Shown here: in pieces, positions 1 through 9,600 of the stretch | Layout of the letters: each line of letters begins with the position of its first letter | Numbering within the stretch: position 1 is the stretch's first letter | Source of the DNA: a virus | DNA length: 64,000 bases | Virus record (IMG/VR): IMGVR_UViG_3300008267_006855 | Span: 1 to 64,000 of that record | Strand: one strand, 5' to 3' | Program-made: the position numbers and the translations under genes | The notes under the pieces: generated by a model | Seen by the model: the letters and a program-made list of their open reading frames with translations, nothing else | What the model was told of the DNA's origin: nothing | The model's database searches: none

Positions 1-314
1 CCTGTTACAGAAAATGTTCCTGAAGATAAAAATGTATGAATTCTATAATTACCAGATGTTGTTATTGTTCCACCTGTTGCTTGAATTCCAGATAAACTTT
101 GAACAGTTACCCAATTATTATTATAATACATCTCCAATACATTTGACGTTGTGTTGACACCAAATGTTCCATTGTTTGGAGTAGATGGTCTATTAGCAGT
201 TGTCCATGAAGGCATAACAACACCATTTGGCGCAACTATTTCAAATTTGCCAGATGTGTCTGCTTCGACACTAAATCCAGTTTGAACTGTTGTTCCTGTT
301 GTTATCGTGGTCAT
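1..314 (-). CDS. Tail fibre/adhesin, N-terminal part (runs off window)
   Basis: Partial gene of which 104 residues are visible; it continues beyond base 1. The start codon overlaps the stop of the preceding gene as ATGA (311-314), which fixes the start. The protein begins MTTITTGTTVQ, has a short segment (residues about 41-70) like the NRPS..GTFGVNTTSNVLEMYYNNNWV strand region of phage fibres, and then a NYRIHTFLSSGTFSV motif. The same motif caps the glycine-rich proteins in this window. In related phage proteins it often comes just before a glycine-rich LVVAGGGGGG block, so such a block may follow outside the window (inference). The first bases of the gene are nearly identical to those of the mini-ORF at 1402-1482, which implies duplication. 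Probably a virion surface protein. Confidence 0.75.
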   Translation of the reverse strand, partial: MTTITTGTTVQTGFSVEADTSGKFEIVAPNGVVMPSWTTANRPSTPNNGTFGVNTTSNVLEMYYNNNWVTVQSLSGIQATGGTITTSGNYRIHTFLSSGTFSVT

Positions 315-1399
315 GCTGTAAATATTCCTGATGATGTAAATAGATGATAGGTAAATCCTCCGCTTGAACTAATAGTTCCACCTGTACCCCTTTGTCCACC
401 CTCATAACGAATAACTACTATACCAGAACCACCATTTCCACCAACACCTCTATAACTTTGAAGTGCTGATTGATCTCCCCCACCTCCACCACCTCCAGTA
501 TTAACTCCACCTGAACCAGCTTGTGTTATAGTACCGTTATTAAGCACAACTTGTCCATTACCTCCAGAATTTCGAGCGCTGCCACCACCTATACCACCTG
601 TTCCACTCTGTCCACGATTGCCGCCACCACCACCACCAATTCCACCATTGCCTCCAGTACCGTTCTCCCAGGATGAACCTCCACCGCCACCTGCATAATA
701 ATATCCATCAAGCCATTGTAATCCATCTCCTCCAGGACCACCACCGACTGATGAAGTGCCATTGCCACCCACAGCACCTGCGCCGCCTCCACCACCAGCA
801 GTTACACCACTAGCTGTAGAACCTCCATTATATCCTTGTCCGCTGGTGCCAGATCCAGGTCCAACATTGTATCCACCAGCACCACCAGATCCACCATTGC
901 CACCTGTTGTACTAGTAGAGTTATCACCGTAAGCACCCCCACCACCTCCACCAATAGCAGTCGTAGCACCAAGATAATTTAGCACACTATTACTACCATT
1001 ATTTGATCTAACAGCCTGACCTTCTAAACCACTACCACCAGCACCAACGGTAATAGTCATTGTTAAACCATTGCCAGATGTTACTGTAATTGGACCACCT
1101 GCGATATAACCACCAGCACCACCGCCGCCACCGTGTCGTGCGCCACCCCCACCCCCACCAGCAACTACAAGATAATTTATGTTATATGACTGAGATGCTA
1201 ATGTAGACCATCCGGTTCCTGTCCATGTTTCTAATATATTGTTAGCTGAGTTCCAAATAATTGTTCCATTGGCTGAAGAAGCAGGCCTTCCATTTGAAGT
1301 TGCAATTCCACCGCCACTTCCACCAGATGCACCGATAGAAAGTAGATTTGCTGATTGAACAGCAAGGTCTGCAAGTCTAGAAACAATGGATATTGTCAT
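311..1399 (-). CDS. Glycine-rich tail adhesin
   Basis: A 362-residue protein. The N-terminus (MTISIVSRLADLAVQ) is a short helical cap. Residues 35-70 carry the fibre segment with NGRPAS..GTIIWNSANN and ETWTGTGWSTLASQ. Residues about 74-330 are a glycine-rich block opening with YLVVAGGGGGG and full of GGxGG runs. The C-terminus has the VIRYEGGQRGTGG and FTYHLFTSSGIF cap. Blocks of this kind belong to a glycine-rich phage-fibre family; in Salmonella phage S16 gp38, glycine-rich motifs form polyglycine-II helices presenting receptor-binding loops (family knowledge). An equivalent fold here is inference. The stop overlaps the next start by ATGA; the start lies 2 bases after the stop of the mini-ORF. 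Confidence 0.85.
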   Translation of the reverse strand: MTISIVSRLADLAVQSANLLSIGASGGSGGGIATSNGRPASSANGTIIWNSANNILETWTGTGWSTLASQSYNINYLVVAGGGGGGARHGGGGGAGGYIAGGPITVTSGNGLTMTITVGAGGSGLEGQAVRSNNGSNSVLNYLGATTAIGGGGGGAYGDNSTSTTGGNGGSGGAGGYNVGPGSGTSGQGYNGGSTASGVTAGGGGGAGAVGGNGTSSVGGGPGGDGLQWLDGYYYAGGGGGSSWENGTGGNGGIGGGGGGNRGQSGTGGIGGGSARNSGGNGQVVLNNGTITQAGSGGVNTGGGGGGGDQSALQSYRGVGGNGGSGIVVIRYEGGQRGTGGTISSSGGFTYHLFTSSGIFTA

Positions 1400-1401
1400 A
1401 G

Positions 1402-1482
1402 TTAAGCTGTAAATGTCCCTGATGATGTAAATGTATGAATTGTATATCCATCCGATGTTGTTACTGTTGTTATCGTGGTCAT
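1402..1482 (-). CDS. 26-residue mini-ORF, relic of a fibre gene
   Basis: A tiny intact ORF beginning MTTITTVTTSDGY and ending THTF-type cap plus SSGTFTA. Its first codons match the start of the gene at 314 almost base for base. Its remainder is only the cap motif that ends the glycine-rich proteins. The start overlaps the upstream stop by ATGA (1479-1482), and the next gene starts 2 bases after its stop, so it sits in the array like a full gene. It is best read as a deletion derivative in which a fibre gene collapsed to its two ends. Whether it is translated into anything useful is unknown. Confidence 0.55.
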   Translation of the reverse strand: MTTITTVTTSDGYTIHTFTSSGTFTA

Positions 1483-2591
1483 GGTACTATAAAACTTCCA
1501 GAAGAATTAAATGTGTGAATAGTATGATCGTTAATTGTTGTTACTGCACCACCTGTTGCTCTTTGTGTTCCTGCATATCTTATAATTACTATACCAGATC
1601 CGCCAGCGCCACCATAATAATTTGCTGAAGTTAATGCAGATCCGCCTCCGCCACCACCACCTCTATTAGTTGTTCCAGCGGTTCCATTTTGAGCACCAGC
1701 TCCACCGTTTCCTCCACCATGAGTTGCATCACCAGCAACAGTTCCTCCACCGCCTCCGCCACCACCAGCGTATCCAACTGATCCGCCAAATATAGAAACT
1801 GTTAATCCTGCTCCTCCGTCACCACCATAACCAGATCCATCAATATTAGAATTTTCTCCTACTCCACCTGCACCACCACCGCCACCGCCAGATGTACCAG
1901 CATTAGCTGCGTAGCTCATACCAGCTCCACCAGCGTATCCTTGACCTGCGGTTCCTGATCCACCTGTAGCAGTTCCATCAGATGCAGTACCACCTCCTCC
2001 ACCTGAACCACCACTTTTTCCGTTATCTGCACCACCGTAACCGTAATCTCCGCCACCGCCACCACCAATAGCTATATAAGAAGCAGTAAATGAACTATTG
2101 GTACCAGATCCAGATTGAACACCTCGATCACTGCCACCTAAATCATATCCAGCTGTTCCTCCAGCACCAACAGTTACAACATATGTTCCAGATGCTAAAG
2201 AAAGTCTACTGCCTGTAGCAAAACTTTCTGTTACTCCATAATACAACAATCCTCCAGCTCCACCGCCACCACCTCTTGTACTCGATGCTCCACCACCACC
2301 TCCACCACCTCCTCCAGCAACAATTAAAACATCAACGCTAAGAGATTGTGATGCTAATGTGGCCCAAGACATTCCGGTCCATGTTTCTAATACACCATTA
2401 GCTGTATTCCAGATAATTGTTCCATTGGCTGTTGTTGCTGTATTTGGTCGACCATTGGATGATATTACACCACCAATTGATATTGTGCCGCTAGTTGAAG
2501 GTAAAACTAAAACAGTATTGCCTGCAACAGAAGGAGCTTCTATGGTTACAGAACCAGAAGTTGCGCCAGCAAGAACTATCTTTCCGCTCAT
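1479..2591 (-). CDS. Glycine-rich tail adhesin
   Basis: About 370 residues from the chosen ATG at 2591 (MSGKIVLAGATSGSV), which overlaps the upstream stop as ATGA; an in-frame ATG at 2603 is an alternative. Residues 1-45 (SVTIEAPSVAGNTVLVLPS) are a common phage-fibre N-terminal motif. A segment with NGRPNTATTANGTIIWNTAN and ETWTGMSWATLASQ follows. Residues about 90-335 are a glycine-rich block opening VLIVAGGGGGGGGG. The C-terminus carries IVIIRYAGTQRATGG and a HTIHTFNSSGSF cap. It is a paralogue of the 311-1399 gene with a different N-terminal module, and is probably a surface-exposed receptor-binding or fibre-tip protein. Confidence 0.85.
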   Translation of the reverse strand: MSGKIVLAGATSGSVTIEAPSVAGNTVLVLPSTSGTISIGGVISSNGRPNTATTANGTIIWNTANGVLETWTGMSWATLASQSLSVDVLIVAGGGGGGGGGASSTRGGGGGAGGLLYYGVTESFATGSRLSLASGTYVVTVGAGGTAGYDLGGSDRGVQSGSGTNSSFTASYIAIGGGGGGDYGYGGADNGKSGGSGGGGGTASDGTATGGSGTAGQGYAGGAGMSYAANAGTSGGGGGGAGGVGENSNIDGSGYGGDGGAGLTVSIFGGSVGYAGGGGGGGGTVAGDATHGGGNGGAGAQNGTAGTTNRGGGGGGGSALTSANYYGGAGGSGIVIIRYAGTQRATGGAVTTINDHTIHTFNSSGSFIVP

Positions 2592-2836
2592 AGAACAACC
2601 CATCTACTTGTTGCTGGAATAGTTATAGTTGAACCGTTAGCAACTGTTATTGGTCCTGTTGATGTAAGACCTAAACTTGCATCAGCAACAACATTTGAAG
2701 TTATTACGGTATTATTTTTCATAATAACATTATTTGCATCAGCAAAACTACCTCCGCCTCCGCCACCTGAAGCAGAAAGCGTACCAACAGCCGTGGTATT
2801 TTTTGCTAGTTTACTAAGGTTTCGTGTTCTGCTCAT
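2588..2836 (-). CDS. Small fibre-associated protein (SRTRNLSKLAK type)
   Basis: An 82-residue protein with a basic N-terminal cap (MSRTRNLSKLAKN), a poly-glycine hinge at about residues 24-29 and a C-terminal strand region ending NGSTITIPATSRWVVL. Small proteins of this pattern recur beside fibre genes of T4-like aquatic phages; their function is unknown. The stop overlaps the next start (ATGA). Only 5 bases separate the start from a GATAAATA octamer. If that octamer is a real late promoter the message would be nearly leaderless, so the upstream gene may instead supply the transcript. Confidence 0.7.
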   Translation of the reverse strand: MSRTRNLSKLAKNTTAVGTLSASGGGGGGSFADANNVIMKNNTVITSNVVADASLGLTSTGPITVANGSTITIPATSRWVVL

Positions 2837-2841
2837 TGGTA

Positions 2842-2849
2842 TATTTATC
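2842..2849 (-). promoter_or_regulatory. Late-promoter-like octamer GATAAATA
   Basis: The minus strand reads GATAAATA, matching the T4-type late box (TATAAATA; NATAAATA has been used for cyanophages). It overlaps the TAA stop of the LamG gene upstream and lies 5 bases before the next ATG. That close spacing makes it a weaker candidate than the others. Confidence 0.35.
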
Positions 2850-5800
2850 TAGCTAAGAATGTGCCAGTTGGTGGAGTAAAGTTTGCTGTGTAACGGGCGA
2901 CTCCTTTGGTGATACGGAAATCATCAATGTAACCATTCATGAGATAAGGAGTTGATATTAAACCTAAATTTAAACCTGATGCTACTAAATCTGATGAGTT
3001 TGTAGCAGAAGACTCCAGAATTCCGTTTATAAACATTCTTAAAGAAGTTCCTGATCTGGTGACAGCTACATGATACCATGTTGAAGCAGCAGTATTGGTT
3101 GTGCTTGACACAAGAGGACCTGCTCCATGAATTCCAAAACCTATTACATTTGTACTTAGTCTGTACATATACCAGGGACCAACAGGAGCACCAGTAGTAC
3201 TAGACCAAACGTCTACTATACCAAGATTAGTTCCTACGGTAGCAAAGTTTACCCATGCTTCAATAGTAAAGTCACCAGTTCTAAAGGTGCAGTTTATTTT
3301 TGTTAAATCTGTATAACTCGCCAAATAATCTCCAGTTCCATCAAAGTACATAGAACCTGTGCCAAATTTTTTCGTTGATGTTACTATTTTCGCATCACCA
3401 ACAGTTTCTAGAACATTACGAGAAGATACATCAACTATAGCGGCATCATTATAATTTAAAAGCATAGCAGTTCCTAAAACAGCAGATGGTGGAGTTGTTG
3501 GAGGAGTAAACGCAGCCGTATATATTGCAGTTCCATTTACTATTCTGAATCCAGACATATATCCTTTAACATATTCTCCGAATGTTCCACTGCTATAATA
3601 TGATCCAATATATATTCCACCACCAGAAAACCCACTTGGTAGATTAGTTGTTGTTCCTGCTACTTCTCCATTGTGATATAAAGTTATAGTAGCTCCATTA
3701 CGAACCAAAGCCACATGATTCCAAGAATTTAACTGTAAATTTTTACCTGCGCTATTACTATTGATTGATGGGGTAGCTGTCCAAGAAGATCCATTACCAA
3801 TATAAACGTGAGTATCTCCAATACCTGTTCTGTTTAAACTTATAGCAAGAGTTGTATGGGGTGTTGTATTAAGTAAAGTTTGTAGAGACTTAGGTAGCAT
3901 ATAAACCCATACTTCTACTGTAAAATTGTTATTCAGATGAAGTAAATTATTTGCTATATTATTATACAAGTAATCTGCATCACCATCAAAATAAACACTA
4001 CCACCATGTGTCGTTCTAGAATATTGTGATGTTGGTTTAAATGGAGAAAAGTTAACTACAGCAGTATCACCATTTCTAGTGATGGCAAAATTATTTGTAG
4101 AATTATCTTTAATGCAATTTGATTGGCAGGTTAATAAAGATGTGTTGGCGATAGCAGTTAATGCTGAAGTTGATGGAGTAAAGTTAGTAGTATAAACAGT
4201 AGTGCCACGAACTATTCTTAAATTACTAATGTAACCTCTGTAGTCTGTATTTTGCACCTTACCTATGTTTAAAGTAGTACCAGAGTTAAAATTTGGTGTT
4301 CCAGATTTTGCTACACTAAAAACTTCTGTACCATTAATATATCCTTTTAGTATACTAGTAGTATTATTATAAACCATAGCAATATGATTCCACGAATTTA
4401 GAGGTACTATACTGGTGCTTACAGCACTAGTAACAGTAGAACCATTCCAATAATAAAAATATAAATTGCCAGATGCATTAGTACCGAATGCCCAATCTGT
4501 TTCAGCAGTACCTGCATTACCATGCGCTACCTGTAGTGGCAAAGAGTTAGTGCCACTAGCAGAATTAGATAAATTATAAACCCACATTTCAATGGTATAA
4601 TTGGTGTTCCACCATTGTATAGTAGAAATATTATATGGTATATTTAAATAATCTCCACTACCATCAAAGTAATTACTCCAACCTGCTGGACTAAATGGCG
4701 AGAATGATCCTTGACTAGAACTGCCTACTTTAACCATTGGAGTAGTAATACCAGAAGTATCAATAAAACTATGGTTGTTAACTGGCTGGCGAGTTTGTAA
4801 TGTAAGAATTTGGGTGTTAGCAACAGCAGTTAATGGTGCTGTGGGAACAGTAATGGTTGTTCCAGAATAAATACCAGTTCCTTTTATAATCCGAGCATTA
4901 CTTATATATCCGTTAAAGGGGTTTGTTCCTGTATTTGATCCTGCAACATAATACTGCCTTGCAGATGTATTTGATGTGTCGCTGAAATTATTTGTTCGCA
5001 CACCATTAACATAAACACTTGTTGTTCCAGATGTTCTTGATACTGCAAAATGAAACCATTGTCTTGCAGCCGCAGAAACACCTGTGTCTCTTACACTTCC
5101 GTCGTAGTACTGAAAAGTGTTGGCGGGCGAAAAACCTATATCTAAATTATTCATATCCCCACCACCGAACAACAATCGTTGGGCTGTGCTTGCTAATGGG
5201 TAGACCCAGCACTCAATAGTAAAATCGCCAGTTCCAAAACCAAAATTATTACTACTTGGTGCAGAAAGATAATCTCCTGTGCCATCAAAATAACCTGATC
5301 CTGTCGTAGTATCTGTTTCTGTGAACGGACCAAATGCAGAAATTTTAACATCACCATTTTTAGTAATAGTAAATGCATTAGTGGAGTTATCAATGAGGCG
5401 ATTGCTTTGGCAGGTCAGTAGTGCGGTGCCAGTTATAGCAGTCAAAGGAGATGTTGGTGGAGTAAAATTAGAAGCGTAAACTTCTGTAGTGGTCACTCTA
5501 AGATTACTAAAATAACCAAGTAATTCTTGTCCTGAATTAAACCCGTCGTAGAAGAACGTTGTAGTGGTAAGAGACGGATTTATAAATCCACTAAAAGTTG
5601 CCTCTAATATTCCATTTACATAAGCTTTGACCGTAGAGCCGTTTCTTACATAAGCAATATGGTACCATTGGTTATTGCTTATGTTGGTTGTGCCGCTGAC
5701 AGATGATCCCGCTTGAAATATGTATATTAAACCAGAGGATATACCTAATATTGTTCTTGAACTAAATTGCCCTCCACTTGCAACATATTGAGCTGCTATT

Positions 5801-6552
5801 GTTGCAGTTGTGTCCGAGGTATAAACCCACCCCTCAACCGTCCAAGTAGAACCATCTAAAAATCTGTTAGTGCTTTGATTTAAGTAATCACCTGTGCCAT
5901 CAAAATAATTACTCCAATTTGTATTGTATGGACTAAATGCTGATGGTTTAGTATCACCGTTTACTGTTATTGCAAAGTTATTTGATGATGCATCTGTAAC
6001 AAAAGTGTTTGCATCTGCATTAATTGCCAATACTGTTCTGTTGAAATATTGTTCTCCAACAGTTATAGTAATACTAAATGTTCTTGGGCTTTCTTGATTT
6101 TCAGCATCAGAAGCAATAACTGTAAAAGAATAAACTGTTTCTTCTGATAAACCTGTCACGGTTCCAGAAATTAATCCACCTGATGATAATGTTAATCCTG
6201 CAGGTAATGTACTTCCAGATTGCAATGCAAATAATGTTGCTTCAGTTGCACTTAGTTGTATTGAGATAGCATCATCAACATTTCCAGAAAGACTAGAAGA
6301 AGTCTGCCAGCTTGGGTTAGCAGAGAATGTAACTCCATTTACTCGAATACCAACACTTCCATCTGTATTAGCCAAATAAACAATATAAGTTCCAGCAGCA
6401 GTAGCTGGTAACTGTGCTCTTACTGTGGTTGAATTTATAAATGTAGTTGATGTCGCGAGAACGTTGTTGATTAAAACCTGACAACCAGAAGCAAATCCAG
6501 ATCCAGTTAATAGTATGTAACCACCTGCTGTATCTACAGCGGTATCATCCAA
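2845..6552 (-). CDS. Giant LamG-array tail fibre protein (copy 1), start codon unclear
   Basis: About 1235 residues. Order: IPT/TIG Ig-like domain (about 1-75; GGYILLTGSGF), He_PIG-like Ig domain (about 80-170; STLPAGLTLSSGGLISGTV), then five laminin-G/ConA-like domains of roughly 200 residues. Each LamG has a YFDGxGDYL start, a WTVEGWVY/FTIECWVY strand, a WxHxAxxR region, an NG turn and a GYISNxRIxxGTxxY end, closing with FTPPT. LamG-like modules bind carbohydrates or proteins, so host-surface binding is inferred. No in-frame ATG exists. The frame is open back to 6612, and TTG at 6552 is the first usable start. The N-terminal cap seen in related fibres is missing, so the gene may be a recombination product. 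Confidence 0.8.
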   Translation of the reverse strand: MDDTAVDTAGGYILLTGSGFASGCQVLINNVLATSTTFINSTTVRAQLPATAAGTYIVYLANTDGSVGIRVNGVTFSANPSWQTSSSLSGNVDDAISIQLSATEATLFALQSGSTLPAGLTLSSGGLISGTVTGLSEETVYSFTVIASDAENQESPRTFSITITVGEQYFNRTVLAINADANTFVTDASSNNFAITVNGDTKPSAFSPYNTNWSNYFDGTGDYLNQSTNRFLDGSTWTVEGWVYTSDTTATIAAQYVASGGQFSSRTILGISSGLIYIFQAGSSVSGTTNISNNQWYHIAYVRNGSTVKAYVNGILEATFSGFINPSLTTTTFFYDGFNSGQELLGYFSNLRVTTTEVYASNFTPPTSPLTAITGTALLTCQSNRLIDNSTNAFTITKNGDVKISAFGPFTETDTTTGSGYFDGTGDYLSAPSSNNFGFGTGDFTIECWVYPLASTAQRLLFGGGDMNNLDIGFSPANTFQYYDGSVRDTGVSAAARQWFHFAVSRTSGTTSVYVNGVRTNNFSDTSNTSARQYYVAGSNTGTNPFNGYISNARIIKGTGIYSGTTITVPTAPLTAVANTQILTLQTRQPVNNHSFIDTSGITTPMVKVGSSSQGSFSPFSPAGWSNYFDGSGDYLNIPYNISTIQWWNTNYTIEMWVYNLSNSASGTNSLPLQVAHGNAGTAETDWAFGTNASGNLYFYYWNGSTVTSAVSTSIVPLNSWNHIAMVYNNTTSILKGYINGTEVFSVAKSGTPNFNSGTTLNIGKVQNTDYRGYISNLRIVRGTTVYTTNFTPSTSALTAIANTSLLTCQSNCIKDNSTNNFAITRNGDTAVVNFSPFKPTSQYSRTTHGGSVYFDGDADYLYNNIANNLLHLNNNFTVEVWVYMLPKSLQTLLNTTPHTTLAISLNRTGIGDTHVYIGNGSSWTATPSINSNSAGKNLQLNSWNHVALVRNGATITLYHNGEVAGTTTNLPSGFSGGGIYIGSYYSSGTFGEYVKGYMSGFRIVNGTAIYTAAFTPPTTPPSAVLGTAMLLNYNDAAIVDVSSRNVLETVGDAKIVTSTKKFGTGSMYFDGTGDYLASYTDLTKINCTFRTGDFTIEAWVNFATVGTNLGIVDVWSSTTGAPVGPWYMYRLSTNVIGFGIHGAGPLVSSTTNTAASTWYHVAVTRSGTSLRMFINGILESSATNSSDLVASGLNLGLISTPYLMNGYIDDFRITKGVARYTANFTPPTGTFLAR

Positions 6553-6591
6553 AACTGTGCCACCACTATTGGTAACTTGTATGTTGGATAT
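6481..6591. repeat. 111-bp direct repeat, copy A
   Basis: Base-for-base identical, by reading, to 10367-10477. It encodes the N-terminal end of both LamG giants and ends exactly where their upstream sequences diverge and the reading frame to the preceding gene is broken. Confidence 0.85.
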
Positions 6592-6604
6592 TTGAGTGCC
6601 ATAG

Positions 6605-9600
6605 TTATCTAACTAAGAATGTGCCAGTTGGTGGGGTAAAGTTTGCTGTGTAACGAGCAACTCCTCTAGTTATACGAAGATCATCAATGTAGCCATTCCA
6701 ATATCTTGGACCACCATATCCTGCCGCAGGACCAAGATATCCAAGACCTATTCGTAATGGGTTTGTATTGACAGCATTAAACGATGTTGTAACATTACTT
6801 GAATGATAACTAACCCCATCAACAAATATTTTTAATACGCTATTATATCTAGATACAGCAATGTGATACCATGTATTAGCTGAAATAGTAACCCCAGTAG
6901 TTGTATAGCTATAATCAGTTCCATCATATCTTTTAAATATAATTTGATTTGATCCTTCAGAACCCAAATAACCTAAAGACCATCCATGATAAACACTACC
7001 ACCATTGGCACCATCTCCTAAAAGTACAAGCATTCTATAATTAGTATTAATATTTGCAAAATTAAACCACCCCTCAACAGTAAAATCTGTTGTACCTAGA
7101 GAAAATTTTTCATCATAAGGAATGACAACATTATCATCTACACCATCAAAATACATAGAACCTGTACCGTATTTTTTAGTTAATGTGGTTATTCCTGCGC
7201 CACCAACAGTTTCTAGAACATTGCGAGAGGAAACATCTACGATGCCAGCATTATTATAATTAAGCAATAAACTAGTATAACTGTTAGCAGTTGTTGGAGA
7301 TGTAGGTAATGTAATATTATTTCCAGAATATCGAATATTTCTAGTGAACATAAAGTCAGACATATAGAAAGCTCCAGCAGGACCTGTCGTAGAAGCACCA
7401 ATTTTAGTTAAATTTCCATTAACTAGGTTAACGTCTCCATAAGCATTAGGGCTTCCACCAGCACCGTATGTAGTATTACATTTCACTCCATTAACATAAA
7501 AAACCCATGTACTGTTGTCTTCTTTTTGCTGGACAATATGATACCATTGTTTTTGTTTCAACACTATGTTTGCATATGCAAACCGATCATTGCTGCCATA
7601 ATCGCGGTGGTGCCACATTAATCCATTAGTACTATCATGATACCAATACCACTCAATGGCTCCAACACTATTGCTTGCTCTTTGTATAATCGTAAATGCG
7701 TTACTTAATGGATATATCCATGCCTCAATCGTCCAAACGAATTGTGTAGTTCCTACCCTATTACCAACAATCGCGATATTTGAATCTGCAAGTGTTAAGT
7801 CAACACTATCACCGCTACCATCAAAATAAACACTACCGCCATGTGTCGTTCTAGAATAGTTTGCTGTTGGTTTAAATGGAGAAAAGTTAACTACTGCAGC
7901 GTCACCGTTTTTAGTGATGGTAAAATTATTTGTAGAGTTATCAATAAATCTATTAGACTGACACATCAACAAAGAAGTATTAGCAATAGCAGTTAATTCT
8001 GAAGTTGGTGGAGTAAAGTTAGTAGTATAAACAGCTGTACCTTTCACTATTCTTAAATTAGAAAGATATCCATTTAAATGTGCGACTCCTTGTACTGCTC
8101 TACCGATAGTTATGCTGCCAGTACTAGTACCCGTTAAATTAGAACCATCTGTTCTTGATAGGGTTTCTATACCATTTTGAAAGATCTTAATCGTAGTTCC
8201 AGATCTACATATAGCTAAATGGACCCAAGTATTTAAAGGAACTACTGTAGAAGAACTATATGTCGTACCGTTGTAATAATATGCACCAGTTGTAATTATA
8301 CCAAAAACAAACGGATTAGCTGCTGCTGCTGATCTTGTATCTATTATATTATTGCCATCAACATCATATCTCGTTAGATAAACATATACCTCTACTGTAA
8401 AATCACCAGTACCAAAGTTACTAGAAAGATATGATACGTTTAAATAATCACCTGTACCATCAAAATAATTACTCCATCCTCCTGGACTAAATGGTGAGAA
8501 TGATCCTTGAGATGCATTACCAACTTTAGTTACTAAAAGATTATTTCTAGATGCATCAATAAAACTATGATTGTTAACTGGCTGACGAGTTTGTAGTGTA
8601 AGAATTTGGGTGTTAGCAACAGCAGTTAATGGAGCGGTAGGTGGTGTGAATGTAGCCGTGTAAACCGCAGAACCAAGCACATATCTGAATCCAGAAATAT
8701 ATCCAGCAAAGTTACCGCCCCCATCATCAGAGTCAGCAGCTATAGCCCAAGCACCGGAATTATTTACTAGTGCCGTATTGCTAACGCTTCCCGTCGCAAC
8801 AGAAACTCCGTTTAAGTAAAGCACCAAGTTGTTTGATGCCGTCCCGTTTCGCACTACTGCAATATGTGACCATGCGTTTAGCGGTGGACTAGTGGATGCG
8901 TTTACATTAACTGCCCAAGATGACCCTGTAGTTGAAGCAAACAATGTCATTGTTCCGCTGTTAATCAAAATTTGTATTGGCGAGTAATCTGTTGCATTGT
9001 TTGTCCGCTTGCTAAATACGCCCAAGAATGAGCCTGTTGCTGTTGGGTATATCCAGCACTCAATGGTGAAGTTAGAACTGCCTGGCTCAAGTGTTGCGCT
9101 ATCAGCGACGGTTAGGTAATCCCCCGCCCCATCAAAATAACCTGATCCTGTCGTAGTATCTGTTTCTGTAAACGGACCAGATGCAGAAACTTTAACATCA
9201 CCGTTTTTAGTGATAGTAAAAGCATTAGTGGAGTTATCAATGAGGCGATTTGATTGGCAAGTCAATAAAGAAGTATTTGTTATAGCAGTAAGTGGTGATG
9301 TTGGAGGTGTAAAATTAGTAGTATAAAAAGATGTTCCCGCTAAAATCCTTAAATTACTAATATAACCATTTAAATAAGCACCTTGGTTAGTTTCACTACC
9401 CACCCATGTAAAAGCTCCTGTTCCAGGTTGGTTGGCTGTATATGTTGCTGTTGCTACAGAAACCCCATTTACATAAAGCGTATACACATTTCCATTTCTC
9501 ACACAAGCCAAGTGGTTCCAAGAACCAGCTGTAATACCATGAGTTCCGCTTACTGCTGTAGTATCACTGTTTGTACCAAATGCTAAAGTAGTTTGTCCAA

